Source: Acanthosepion pharaonis (Eukaryota; Mollusca; Cephalopoda; Sepiida; Sepiidae). From it: a stretch of 64,000 bases of DNA. The notes under the pieces were generated by a model. It saw only the letters and a program-made list of their open reading frames with translations. It searched no databases and was not told the DNA's origin. Of the stretch, positions 1 to 10,960 are shown piece after piece. Numbering within the stretch: the stretch's first letter is position 1; every line of letters begins with the position of its first letter. The translations under genes and the position numbers were made by a program. The stretch covers positions 987,501-1,051,500 of the forward strand of contig CAHIKZ030005202.1 of NCBI GenBank assembly GCA_903632075.3, given 5' to 3'.

Positions 1-540
1 ATTTGTTTACATAGTACCTGTTATTTCCTTATACTTGACACCTATTTTCATACAATTTAGCCTCGAGAACGTTTGCCACACATATGTATATATTATCTGT
101 TGCTTCATTACACGTGACACGTCCTAAGCAATAAAAAATAACCAATCTAATCATACCATTAATCTGTGTCACTTTGCTTTTTATCATTTTTTATATTTTC
201 TAGAGTGAAACTATAATTTGAAAATTGGAAAATTATAGGTTTCGCTTATACTCCTAATAGTCTTAGAGATAGGTGTAACTTGTGTTCAGAAGACAAAACT
301 AAAATACTAAAATACATTTATCAAAGAAAACTATTAAATCAAGGGAATGAATTAGTTTTAAAATGTCATATAGTGTAATCTTTTTAATCTGTACATTGTT
401 TTTATTTACTCATGTCGGGAATTAATTGATGAGATACTCAGTGGGGCGTCTTAATTTTTCTCGAGTAGTTCTTTCGAGTCCAATAATAACTTTCTATCCC
501 ACTAGACACATCAAAACAAAAAAGATGTTATAAAATAAAA
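1..540. other. AT-rich intergenic sequence, nothing recognised
   Basis: No open frame of note, no tandem structure and no similarity I recognise on either strand. Confidence 0.5.
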
Positions 541-559
541 TGCGAGGCCAATTTTACTA

Positions 560-1300
560 ATTTGCAGCTCTCTCTGGATCGGCATCACCTCACCTGTCTA
601 CTATCTGCTTCACAACTGAGTAGTGGCGCCTGGCTCAACCAGTGCCCTCTTCATCTACTGCTAGATGATGAGTGCATTCGGGTCGGTGTCGCGATCCGTC
701 TTGGACTCAAATTATGTGAGCGTCTCAGATGCAGATGTCGAGCCTCGATCGATGGGTTTGGTTTGCATCCTCTCTCCTGTCGTCGTAGTGCCGGCCGCTT
801 TCCTAGGCATGCAGCAATAAACGACATCATCAGAAGAGGTTTGATGAGGCTGGGTTCCCTTCCCAAATCGAATCTGTAGGCCTCGACCGTGGTGATGGAA
901 AGCGGCCGGATGGCATTACCATTTTCCCTTTTAAAATGGGGAAGTCGTTGATTTGGGATGCGACCTGTGCGGATACATTTTCGGCAGGTAATTTGATCAG
1001 GTCCGCGGTTGAGCCAGGATCCGTCGCCCGGGACGCAGAGAAGAAAAAAATAGTTAATTATTCTTCTCTTGCTGATAGATTTTTTTTTACTCCTGCGGCA
1101 GTGGAGACTTCTGGGGTTATTGGCCCTCATTCGATGGCGTTCCTTCGGAGGATTGGCAGGATTACATATCAATTAAGGGACGAGCCTCGCGAAACGGAGT
1201 GGCTCTTGCAGCGTGTCTCACTGACGATGGAGCGAGATAAGCGTTTCTCCATCAAGGCGGCTGGCAGAGGATAGCAAAAAAAACAAAAAAAAAAAAACAT
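560..1300 (+). mobile_element. 5'-truncated non-LTR retrotransposon, C-terminal fragment with poly(A) tail (pseudogene)
   Basis: Two overlapping frames encode the C-terminal part of a LINE polyprotein. The first (to about 840) carries GAWL, then CRC..GLHPLSC..GRFPRHAAIND, a Cys/His knuckle-like block. The second (from about 843 to 1274) carries EAGFPSQIE, GLDRGDGKRPDG at 882-914 and SLIWDATCADTF after 945. RPDG followed by an Asp in WDAT about 16 residues later fits a PD-(D/E)XK fold, as in restriction-like-endonuclease LINEs; that assignment is inference. One indel between 838 and 848 separates the halves, so the copy is dead. Right after the stop at 1274 lies an A-rich run (1276-1300), read as the poly(A) tail. 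There is no reverse transcriptase upstream, so the insertion is 5'-truncated. Its GC content is clearly above that of its surroundings. Confidence 0.75.
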
Positions 1301-1354
1301 TTTGTTTATAGTTACTTTGCTTAAACTTGTTTTCAATAAGATTTATTCATGTCA

Positions 1355-1612
1355 AATTTAAAAACAGTACTTACATCATTGATAACTGCGTCCTACTGAT
1401 CTTTTTCGTAATAGTACGCAGTTATCCATGATGTAAGCACAATTTTGCGTAGATGGTTTCGAAAGTTATCAAATTAGACCTAATTTGATAACTTTCAAAA
1501 GCGTCTACGCGAAATTGTGCTTACGTCATCGATAACTGCGTACTATTACGAATTACGTAAAAGAACATCAGTAGTACGCAATTATCCATGATGTAAGTAC
1601 TGTTTTTAAATT
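1355..1612. mobile_element. 258-bp fold-back (hairpin) element
   Basis: A near-complete palindrome centred at about 1477. The inner arms GAAAGTTATCAAATTA and TAATTTGATAACTTTC are perfect around a 4-nt loop. The outer arms AATTTAAAAACAG (1355) and CTGTTTTTAAATT (1600-1612) are also perfect, with scattered mismatches and small indels between. There is no coding capacity. Compatible with a MITE or a fold-back transposon; no clear target duplication was found. Confidence 0.8.
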
Positions 1613-1687
1613 GTCTGACTTTAAGTTTTAGCTTGAGCGTAATAAAAGTGACTTAATACACTGTATGCTATTCTCACTACATCCATT

Positions 1688-2225
1688 ACTGAAATTCGAA
1701 GGCGGATCGGGATAGCAAAAGATGCCTTCCAAAAGCTAAGCAAAGTATTAAGAAACAGAAAAGAAATCGTTAGAAACAAAGAAAAGAGTACCAAACTGTT
1801 ATGTAATATTAATCCTCATATATGGCAGTGTATCGTGAACAATCTACTCATAGATGATAAAGAGACTTGAAGCAACAGAAATGCGGTTCTACAGAAGGAT
1901 ACTGAGAATACCGTGGACCGAACATGTAAGCAATGAAGATTTAGAGAAAATGAGAACAAACAGAACACTTATACTGAACATCACGAAGAGACAGTTGAAA
2001 TTTCTGATGTACATAATGAGGAAAGAGGGCTTGGAAATTTTGATACTCACAGGTGAGATCCATGGCAAGATAGTCAGATGAAAACAACGTATAACCTACC
2101 TAGCGACTCTGAGTAAATGGATGGCGGATCATGAGAAAATTTATTAAGAGCTAAAGAAATGGTGGAAGCCATGATCGGTAACATCCTGAAGGGACATAAC
2201 ACATCGAAGAAATTCGATCCCCACC
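1688..2225 (+). pseudogene. LINE-B (RTE-like) reverse transcriptase, C-terminal remnant
   Basis: Broken reading frames give EIRRRIGIAKDAFQKL and LRNRKEIVRNKEKST, then EATEMRFYRRILRIPWTEHV with VSNEDL, and further on ITYLA, LSKWMADHEK and a GNILKGH-like end. This is the region downstream of the catalytic palm in RTE-type endonuclease-reverse transcriptases, common in molluscs and flatworms. The longest open piece is 1854-2081. Frameshifts and stops interrupt the rest. The 3' end faces the 3' end of a reverse-strand copy starting at about 2320. Confidence 0.8.
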
Positions 2226-2319
2226 CGGTACATAATACTCTTTGCTTTATTGCAATCTTATCTGAACTTTTTTAAATGAACTGAAAATATAACAAAATTC
2301 TTCTTTTTTTATGTGCAGT

Positions 2320-2945
2320 GTCCTTTTATGCCGTAAGCAATCATGGTCCTCCACATCTTCCCGTCCGTTGTAGCTCTTAATAAGTTTTGTTTTTTTGTTA
2401 TTTCTCCTGTTCTGTCATCCATTTATTCAAGCCAATCAAGAAAGTTACGTACGGCTTTCCTTTCTCCTTCTTTCCATCAATCTGTCATGTGAGTATCATA
2501 TTTTCCTAGCCCTCCTTCCTCATTATGTGTCCCAGAAATTTCAACTGTCTTTCCAGATGTTAAGCATAAGTTTCCTTTACGTTTCCATTTTCTCCAAAAC
2601 CTTTTAGTTGCTCACATGGTATCCTCAGCATCTTGCTGTAGAACTACATTTCTGTTGCTTCAAGTCTCTTTTTCATCTTTGAATAGACTGTCCAGCATTC
2701 GCTGCCATACAGGTAGACAAATATCACGTAACAGTTCAGTACTCTTTTCTTTGTATGCAACGATTTTTTTCTTTTTTCTTAATACTCTGCTTAGTTTTTG
2801 GAATGCATCTTTGGCCATCCCAACACGTCTTCGGATCTCAGTGTCGCACTTTCCGTTCTCTGTTAGAACACTTCCCAGATATTTAAATTTCTGTACCTGC
2901 TTGATTTTAGCATCATCGCCCTGTAATTTGCATTACGTTTTCAGG
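2320..2945 (-). pseudogene. LINE-B (RTE-like) remnant, convergent with the previous copy
   Basis: Reverse-strand translation in shifting frames gives KYLGSVLTENGKCDTEIRRR, VGMAKDAFQKLSRVLRK, then the YSKMLRIP stretch and the 3' portion. It has the same order and family as 1688-2225 but is more decayed in the middle. No ATG-to-stop frame of useful length. Forward-strand open frames here are shadows. Confidence 0.75.
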
Positions 2946-3250
2946 TGGAGCGATAACCGATATATTGTTAAAAGCAAACACGTGAGCTAGGCTATTATCG
3001 TGACAACCTGCTCTGACAAAGAATGTCACTGAATAAAGATAAAGTAAATTTTTTAGACAAACATGACAAGACAAAGAACAATGTTCTCTATAAGACAGTG
3101 GTCACGGCCAGACGAAGACAAAGAGACAGAGAGACCAAGGGACCCATGGAGTGTAACGAGAGAAAATCTCGCAGCTATGCGAAAGGGAAGACTCACGTTA
3201 GACAGTTTACCTCCCCTCACCTATGTTTTATCTTTGCTTCGCTCGTCTAT
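2946..3250. other. Unassigned intergenic sequence
   Basis: No protein, RNA or tandem signature recognised. Short overlapping open frames at 3023-3295 and 3063-3395 run into the R-element and look fortuitous. Confidence 0.4.
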
Positions 3251-3251
3251 A

Positions 3252-3712
3252 GCAGTAGGTTTGGTTTGGTTTGTTTTACGGCATATCAACCTTAATAGGT
3301 TATTTAATACCAGCAAAATTTTTATTGCTGGTAATATTTTGTTTTGTCAAAAATCTGTTTCTGGTAATATTTTTCCTTCAAAAATGTATTCCTAGTAATA
3401 TTTATTTTTATAAAACATTGTTGGTAATATTTTTTCAAAAATGTATTGCTGGTAATAGTTGTTTTTCTTGTTAATATTTTTTTACAAAGTATTTCTGGTA
3501 CTAAAATCTATTTTTACACTTTCATAGTGTTTTTATCCCAGTTTAGGAGTTAACTATTTGCCCAGAGCTGGGACCCTAACAGATTCTACCGCCCCGGGTC
3601 AGGGTGGACCTGGGAACATCAGCAATTAAGAGGTGGTTCCACGCTCCTCAAAACGTCCTGATCAGAGGCCTTGCTGCTGGACGTAGTTTATCGTCATACC
3701 CAGGATTATAGC
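3252..3712 (+). mobile_element. R-element copy 1 (unnamed interspersed repeat)
   Basis: Defined by comparison within this window. It starts with a GGTTT repeat, then TTTTACGGCATATCAACCT and GGTTATTTAAT, several TCTGGTAATATT / TGCTGGTAATA segments, a middle block with CTATTTGCCC and CTGGGACCCTAACAG, CCCCGGGTCAGGGTGGACC, and a 3' block GGCCTTGCTGCTGGACGTAG ending near TACCCAGGAT. It has no coding capacity. This copy keeps only about four diverged 32-bp segments and serves as the nearly unexpanded reference. Its class (SINE, LINE 3' UTR or non-autonomous element) is not determined. Confidence 0.75.
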
Positions 3713-4067
3713 AATAGGATACAACCAGAAAATAAAAGTTGCTTATTGCTACGAACGCATTATTGTTTTAATTCATGTGTGACGATTTGTCCAAAGGGTT
3801 ATTTCTAAGCCACAAGCGTTTCACTGGAATAAATTACACCCCAAGGACGAACCTGATGTCTAGTCTGAGCAGCAACGCTACACAAGTTATTTAAAGTTAT
3901 AAAATATTTTTAAACCGTAAGGAATGTTTTGAAGATTTACTGATACAAAATCTACTAATTAACCCATAGATGGGGAGGAGAAGAGATAAAATGAACCCGA
4001 CTGGAATTGGAACTCGGATTTCCGACTCCTAGTTCCGAGCCTTTACTCACGATACTACTCGCACATC
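3713..4067. other. Nothing recognised
   Basis: Low-complexity AT-rich sequence without a supported feature. Confidence 0.4.
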
Positions 4068-4153
4068 GTAGCTTACAGCACCTGGCTTTCCCAAGCAGTC
4101 GCCCAACTAGGTACTGACCAGGTTCAACGTTGCTTAACTTCTCCGAACGAACC
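4068..4153 (-). pseudogene. 5S rRNA-derived relic (5S pseudogene or 5S-type SINE head)
   Basis: The reverse strand reads GAAGTTAAGCAACGTTGA, CCTGGTCAGTACC, TTGGGCGACTGCTTGGGAA and CCAGGTGCTGTAAGC in order, which follows the animal 5S rRNA from its internal control region to its 3' end with scattered substitutions. The 5' third is missing or unrecognisable; only GTTCGTTCGG remains of the part before the A box. A working 5S gene would be about 120 nt and far better conserved. A 5S-derived SINE is the main alternative. Confidence 0.75.
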
Positions 4154-5030
4154 GCTACTTTGTGGAACAGATTCCCGTGTGGAACACCACAGTCTTAACC
4201 TCTTCAAGCCTATCCTACATATCCGCAAAAAATTCAATTCCTACTATCCTATTCTTACGTTTAGCAAACCTCTTTCAGTCATACTCTACCTTGAGTGGAT
4301 ATCGTGCCTTGGGTCGGGGGAACATTATTATGAAACATAACGTTGAGGAAGGCAAATTGTTTTTCATGCTATTTCTGTATGTTTTCTTTACACGCCAAGA
4401 ACTGAGCGCTCGCATAAGATTCTTATATTATCGGAAGGTTATTATCTGACATGCTAACCGTGCTTCTTATTAATCACTTCGAACATGCTATCGATTAATT
4501 CGAGTCGTATTGATTAAAGCAAGGCATTTTTTGTAGCTTTTCAGCAGTCTCTATCAGCAAGGACCCAACTGAGATCAATGATATCCAGCCTAGCGCGGGC
4601 CAAGTCGCTTTTCTTTGGGCCTTTGTACTACGTCGTCATTTCTTTGAGAGATTTGATTCGGCCGTAAATTAGTATTAGAGAAAATTGTAGTCATCGAAGC
4701 TAGTGTTAAACGCTTTCGTATTCATGTAATTCACGCACGGCTTGTTATTATAATAGATACATCTCAGATTGCTTGATATTTTCAAAATATATTATTAAAA
4801 ATGTCAACAATGCCTTCTTTCAAGGCTAAATTTCTGGGTGGGGAGATAATATTCGAAAAACAGATCAAAGTGTTAGCTCGTGAATGAATTGACATAAAAA
4901 TTGACAGTTCGATTTCGAAGCTGACTTAGACGCAGTCGAAGTAGGGAGAAAATAACTGAGAAGCCCTAAAAATATCGTAAATATATAACCCACAGACAGG
5001 CTGTTTCGCTGCATAACAGCTCATCAATGT
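4154..5030. other. Nothing recognised
   Basis: The 95-codon frame at 4162-4449 has no recognisable domain and lies among relics, so it is not called as a gene. Confidence 0.4.
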
Positions 5031-5494
5031 GATAGACATCCAATTGCTTCAAGCGAGAATCGAAACCCGACCGATTTGATATCAGTCAGGGACCCTTACC
5101 CCTAAGCTATCGGCACACAGGAGGCAAATAAAATTTTTTAACGCCTTATATACGTGATATATAAACGCCAAATTTCGACCGATTTGACACCAGTCAGGGA
5201 CCCTTACCCCTAAGCTATCGGCACACAGGAGGCAAATATAATTTTTTAACGCCTTATATACGTGATATATAAACGCCAAAATTCGACCGATTTGACATCA
5301 GTCAGGGACCCTTACCCCTAAGCTATCGGCACACGGGAGGCAAATGGAATTTTTTAACGCCTTATATACGTGATATATAAACGCCAAAACTCGACCGATT
5401 TGACATCAGTCAGGGACCCTTACCCCTAAGCTATCGGCACACGGGAGACAAATGGAATTTTTTAACGCCTTATATACGTGATATATAAACGCCA
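5031..5494 (-). repeat. 108-bp tandem array (about 4 copies) starting from a tRNA-like sequence
   Basis: CAGTCAGGGACCC recurs at 5083, 5191, 5299 and 5407, an exact 108-bp period. Read on the reverse strand each unit holds GCCGATAGCTTAGGGGTAAG, an A-box-like start. Only the end at 5040-5080 continues into GGGTTTCGATTCTC, a B-box-like stretch. The array therefore looks like repeated copies of the 5' half of a tRNA-derived element. Units are over 90 percent alike, so amplification is fairly recent. Confidence 0.85.
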
Positions 5495-5599
5495 TACCGG
5501 CCGCCATAGCGCTCATTTCTTACGAAGGGAGATGCATTTAAAGCACCAGCAGCCGTTAAAAATTCCCTCCCCCCTCATAGTCCTCAATCGGAGTACCAG

Positions 5600-5790
5600 A
5601 GCATATATATAAAATATATATAGTTTTACGGTATGCTATATTTATGGGTTCAAGGGCTCAGTAACAGGGATGTAAATATAAAAGTGGACAGAGAAGTCAA
5701 CATCCAGACAGTCTGTTTAACGCTAAATACAATCATCAGGTTTGACGATTACTTTTAGCATGGAATAAACTGTGGCTTCTGGGTGTTTAT
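5600..5790. repeat. Imperfect fold-back repeat, relative of 44270-44435
   Basis: ACAGTCTGTTTAACGCTAA is mirrored by a diverged TTAGCATGGAATAAACTGT around a centre near 5745. The outer sequence (GGGTTCAAGGGCTCAGTAA, GACAGAGAAGTCAACA) recurs in reverse orientation at 44340-44430. Confidence 0.6.
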
Positions 5791-5803
5791 TTCAATGTCT
5801 AGT

Positions 5804-5830
5804 TTATCTATCTATCTATCTATCTATCTA

Positions 5831-5912
<82 letters not shown>
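5804..5912. repeat. Compound microsatellite (TATC)n-(TC)n-(TA)n
   Basis: Uninterrupted TATC, TC and TA runs directly follow the fold-back repeat. Confidence 0.95.
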
Positions 5913-5915
<3 letters not shown>

Positions 5916-5982
5916 AAAGTTGCAAATTAAAAAAAATAATGTTTTTACGAAAGTATTTATTTTTTTATATATATATTTGATA

Positions 5983-6010
5983 TTTCAGATTGACCTCAAT
6001 CTTTCTTCAG
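5983..6010 (-). ncRNA. Hammerhead-like core hairpin (CTGAAGA...GAAA)
   Basis: The reverse strand reads CTGAAGA, one extra A, AGATTG-AGGT-CAATCT (6-bp helix) and GAAA. This is the window-wide motif described in the findings. The other two hammerhead helices are not evident here. Confidence 0.4.
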
Positions 6011-6237
6011 AAATAACTGTTTGTTACAAATAGATTAAAATTACTGTTTGTTTACAAGTCGCGTCCGTCGCGAGACGTGGACGTCATGTGATATGGAACG
6101 TCACTGTGTTCGAATATTCCTAACGTAAATCTAACTGTAATAATATTTTAGATGTTGTTTAAAAAAATAAAAACTTTTTAACTATATCTAAAAAAATGTT
6201 TAACTATTGAAATATTTATAAAGATTTAAAATACCCA
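6011..6237. other. Unassigned sequence
   Basis: No feature recognised. Confidence 0.3.
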
Positions 6238-7231
6238 AGTCTTTATTTAACAATGTGTCGCCCCCGTATTCCGGGGGGATGAAACGGATGGTGTTTCTGA
6301 CGCTGATGGCCACGGCTCGAATGGTGATTTGGACGACGCGAAAGGAGGAAGTCTTGCGAGGCAATCGTCTTTCTCATTCGGATCTAATTCGATTCTTTGA
6401 GCATCAGCTCAAGATGAAGATTAGATCGGATAGAAAACGATTGCATTCGACAGTCTTTAGCGAAAGGTGGGTAAAAAGAAGCGAGCTTGCTTCGTGTGAA
6501 CGGGGCTAGCCTTGATTTTTCTCTTCTAGGTCAACCTATTGCACATCGGGGTGGCTTCCGTGGAACCCTCCCCTTGGTTAGGGTTAGACAAGCTTCAGTG
6601 TACCTAGTTAATGTGAGTAAGTGTTGTTCCTGGCCTGCATCCCGGCCGTTCTTTGGTTATGATCCAAGTCGAGATTCCCAACCTCCCCAGTTTGTTTTGA
6701 CCCCACCCCCTTTCACCTCGACTGGGTCAGTTTTATATTTTCCCATTCCAGCCTAATATTTTATACTTTTTCCCTCTCCCTTAGCGAGAGCGTCTCTTGA
6801 TTTTGTCCCCTGGGCAGAATACAGCAGTCTCTCTGTTTTATGGGTTGGACGGTCCCTACTAACATCAATTATGTTTAGTTTGTATTTGTGTTTATTTTAA
6901 GTTTATTATTGCGTTCATTTCCCGCACCTCTCATTTTATCATTATTAGAATTGTATATATATATATATATCATCATTAAAATTTTTATGGCATGGGGCGC
7001 GATTTTGGTAGGTCTCCCTTGAGAGCACGTGGTATTATGGTGGCTGAAGGATTGTTTGGTGATGGACGAGTTCTTTTGGTGAATGAGTAAAATGTAATGT
7101 ACGAATAGGCCGCGAATCTGATTAGCTAGGTATAAGATAGTTAGTGTTGACCAGCCTCTACCCATCCCCTTTATTGGCCCTGTGCCACAATTTGTACTTT
7201 TTGTACGAATAAATATCAGTCTTTATTTAAC
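6238..7231 (+). mobile_element. About 966-bp insertion bounded by 14-bp direct repeats
   Basis: AGTCTTTATTTAAC occurs at 6238-6251 and again at 7218-7231, consistent with a target-site duplication. The DNA between is GC-richer than either flank and carries AATAAA at 7208-7213, just before the right repeat. There is no poly(A) tail and no clear TG...CA terminal pair. Frames at 6255-6509 and 6487-6756 show no domain I recognise; one alternative frame near the left end is rich in Asp, Gly and Ser. It could be a retrocopy or an LTR-derived segment; neither is proven. Confidence 0.55.
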
Positions 7232-7367
7232 CCTAGTTTATATGTATTTAATTTTAAATCCAGTATTTAAATAAATAGAATGAATTAATAAATACTTTCA
7301 TAAAAAAACATTATTATTTTTTTAATTTGCAACTTTTTCTATATATGCATATTAAGAAAGTATACGT

Positions 7368-7370
<3 letters not shown>

Positions 7371-7427
<57 letters not shown>
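7371..7427. repeat. (TA)n microsatellite
   Basis: Pure TA run immediately before the family Z copy. Confidence 0.95.
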
Positions 7428-7620
7428 TGGGTGTAACAGCGAAATTGTTCAAATCGTGTGATAGCATGGCATAATTGTCCATTCCAAAATATGTTTAATA
7501 TCTAAAAAAAACACTGAACTAATTGAATTAGTTTTTTCGAGGTTTTTAGATAAGACGTTCAGCCATCTTGACACCATTTGTAAACGGTTAATCAAAAACC
7601 GAAATTATTTACGACTCAAC
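7428..7620 (+). repeat. Family Z copy 1
   Basis: Starts CTGGGTGTAACAGCGAAATT and continues through CATAATTGTCCAT, ACTAATTGAATTAG, GATAAGACGTTCAGCCATCT and ACACCATTTGTAA. The same blocks appear inverted at 11895-12105. The end GTGTAACAGC may be an element terminus. No coding capacity. Confidence 0.65.
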
Positions 7621-7674
7621 CTAATAGAATAATTCGTAACAATTGCAGCAAACAAATACCTCGCCCCCCCTCTC

Positions 7675-7834
7675 TCTCTCCCTCTCTCTCTCTATATATA
7701 TATATATTAGTAAGCCTTAAAATACAAAACTAACTCATGGGGTATAAGCCGATTTCAACCGATGAAAACTTACTCAACCCCGGTATATAAATTGAGTTCG
7801 GAATTAGCTATTACATACCAACAGATTTCTTAAC

Positions 7835-7870
<36 letters not shown>
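7675..7870. repeat. TC/TA microsatellites (7675-7707, 7839-7870) and intervening AT-rich DNA
   Basis: CTCTCT-TATATA run, then a second TA run abutting the Penelope-like tail at 7871. Confidence 0.9.
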
Positions 7871-7873
<3 letters not shown>

Positions 7874-8090
7874 GAAAAATATACGGAAAAAACAAACAAA
7901 AATCCTAATATGCAATTATGCTGTTTTAATGTTAATATAATGTCAACGTCGGACGTTTCGGTCTAGTAGACCATCTTCAGGAGATATTCATAAAACATAA
8001 TTAACATTAGACTATATTTAATTCAACATGAAAAGACGATGGACATAAGAGTAAGACGAATCAAAACAGACAACTGAAATTTTTTCAAGA
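7871..8090 (-). mobile_element. Penelope-like or SINE tail containing a hammerhead-like sequence
   Basis: Matches the element at 13951-14125 along its whole length: GAAGAAAAAT, AAAACAAACAAAAATCCT, TGCAATTAT, then the motif region and AAGACGATGGACATAA. On the reverse strand 7974-7980 is CTGAAGA, 7960-7972 a 5-bp helix with 3-nt loop, 7956-7959 GAAA, then ACGT-CCG-ACGT and T at 7945. A short helix GACA..T.TC closes the third arm with one C-C mismatch. The (TA)n run adjoins its end. Confidence 0.6.
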
Positions 8091-8099
8091 TCAGCGTTC

Positions 8100-8400
8100 C
8101 GTTTCAATATGATCACGTCGGCGTCACGTGGGCGATGTTGTGAAAACGTATTCTAAAATAGAGTATTTTGAATGAAAAATGAAAAGAATTTTATTTTAAT
8201 CTAAAACTTATATGTACGTTTGTCGAGACCTGGCTTCTTTAATATTTCCCCTTTTCTAGCAAGATTGATGCTCGACAAACGTACATATAAGTTTTAGATT
8301 AGAATAAAATTCTTTTCATTTTCATTCAAAATACTCTATTTTAGAAATACGTTTTCAGAACATCGCCCACGTGACGCCGACGTGATCATATTCACCACAC
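8100..8400. mobile_element. Fold-back element with arms of about 120-140 bp
   Basis: The left arm (8108-8248) contains ATGATCACGTCGGCGTCACG, CATTCTAAAATAGAGTATTT-like sequence and ACGTTTGTCGAG. The right arm (8271-8392) repeats these inverted, ending ACGCCGACGTGATCAT. The loop of about 22 bp is CTGGCTTC-rich. No coding sequence. Confidence 0.8.
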
Positions 8401-8461
8401 CGAGCTCTCTTTGATTTTTATCCTCCTTAGGTTTAACCACATGGATTACCTAGTTTTCATA

Positions 8462-8465
<4 letters not shown>

Positions 8466-8514
<49 letters not shown>
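8466..8514. repeat. (TA)n microsatellite
   Basis: Pure TA run a short way beyond the fold-back. Confidence 0.95.
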
Positions 8515-8516
<2 letters not shown>

Positions 8517-8603
8517 AATGTAATGAGAACGAAAAATATAAATTCAAACGTTCATGGCATTAATTTAAAAGAGTTCTCAAGACCAAGATTAGAGCAATAG
8601 TTA

Positions 8604-8867
8604 TCTTACTTATTATAAAACGCAGATTTTGTGTGTGTGTGTGTGTGTGTCTGTTCGTTTATATATTGGATCGGATTTCCTACATTTTTCAACTGATTTC
8701 AACAAAACTTCACAAGACTACGTAAAATTACCTTGCGGTGGTTCTGACAGTGCCAAAAATGGGAAAAACACAATTGTTTTTGCACAAAATCAATTTGAAA
8801 ACACGATTAAGAGCGTGAATGAAAGGGGGACAACTCATATCGAGTTATACTTTTTATAAAACCCCGG

Positions 8868-8924
<57 letters not shown>

Positions 8925-9304
8925 CGTTTATGTATGGGATCGGATTTCTACATTTTTCAACCGATTTCAACAAAACTTCACTTTTTTTGGCAGGTATTGT
9001 TTCTTATTGTCTTGCACACTTTTTTCTTTATTTTTACATTCAGAATGCTTTAAAAATTCCATTTAGAAGACAATTGTTTATAATAAAATTCTATTCAATA
9101 GATAGACTCATAATGATTGAAAACAATGTTTTTGTTTTAGTTTGGGTTTGACCAATTCGCAAAAAAACAAAAAAAAAATAATAATAATTAAGACATGCGT
9201 GTTCGTCAACTTTAAACAATAATCTTTATCAATTTTATTTTCAGTCTTTATGATGGTCGATACTCGATCTGTCTCTTACTGTTACATCCCCGGGCAACTG
9301 CTAG
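8604..9304 (+). mobile_element. Non-autonomous Helitron-like element, copy 1
   Basis: Begins TC after an A (8603) and ends CTAG (9301-9304) before a T, as Helitrons do. A CCCCGGGCAAC block lies just upstream of the end; the hairpin seen in copy 2 is partly deleted here. It carries two (GT)n blocks (8631-8650 and 8868-8921), each followed by GTTCGTTTAT and TTTCAAC.GATTTCAAC. Copy 2 at 41186-41860 has the same order. There is no Rep/helicase sequence. The repeated CV and GT-coded frames are microsatellite artefacts. Confidence 0.7.
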
Positions 9305-9355
9305 TTTATTATAAGTTGTTCCATGCGAACAAACAAGTACTCACGACAATGATGC

Positions 9356-9428
9356 AAATTTGTTTCGATGCTTAAAGGTAAGCATCTCATCATGTGATGA
9401 GTTGCTTACCTTTAATTATCGAAACAAG
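9356..9428. repeat. Short perfect-looking hairpin
   Basis: TTTGTTTCGAT, CTTAAAGGTAAGCA and CTCATCA are mirrored by TGATGAG, TGCTTACCTTTAA and ATCGAAACAA around a TG centre near 9396. Confidence 0.75.
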
Positions 9429-9467
9429 TATACATCTTTGTAGTGATTTCCTGTTTGTCTGTATGTA

Positions 9468-9474
<7 letters not shown>

Positions 9475-9520
<46 letters not shown>
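9475..9520. repeat. (TA)n microsatellite
   Basis: Pure TA run at the left edge of family X. Confidence 0.95.
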
Positions 9521-9524
<4 letters not shown>

Positions 9525-9529
9525 CTATA

Positions 9530-10639
<1,110 letters not shown>

Positions 10640-10640
<1 letters not shown>

Positions 10641-10960
10641 ACAATTTCCTCAAAGGTTAATGTTCTTTTTTTAATTAGGCATACATTAGTGAAATCAAAT
10701 TTATATTCCACGTTGTTTCGATGTAAGACGAGTGAGTTAGAATGCCTCTCTAAACGCAACTTTCTCTTGTGTTCGTAGATACTAGGTTTTAGATCGCGTG
10801 ATGTCTCCTCGATGTAGTTGCTAGTAATGCTATAATTATGTTTTTATAATATTTTCTCCTTAAAGGTTTATGGTATTTTTTTTAATTAGGCGGGCATTAG
10901 TGAAATCAAAGTTACGTCCCACGTTGTTTTCGATGTAAGACGAGAACTTGTCGGTTTTCT
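10640..10960 (-). pseudogene. Penelope-like GIY-YIG endonuclease remnant, segment partly duplicated
   Basis: The reverse strand of about 10640-10840 reads NYIEETSRDLKPSIYEHKRK, LRLERHSNSLVLHR, NNVEYKFDFTN and VCLIKKRTLTFEEIV. YI.ETSRDLK..IYEHK..L...SN.LV.HR is the GIY-YIG pattern after the tyrosines, with the catalytic Arg position replaced by Ser. A second partial copy (ENNVGRNFDFTNARLIKK) lies at about 10850-10945. Known Penelope-like elements fuse a reverse transcriptase to this nuclease; the transcriptase is absent here. Confidence 0.65.

Noticed and set aside
4162..4449. 95-codon frame
   Set aside because: No domain, no homolog recognised, overlaps the upstream edge of a 5S relic.
8819..9151. 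CVCVCV-containing frames (also 41307-41834 reverse)
   Set aside because: (GT)n tracts inside Helitron-like elements; similarity of the downstream peptide between the two sites reflects shared repeat DNA, not a gene.
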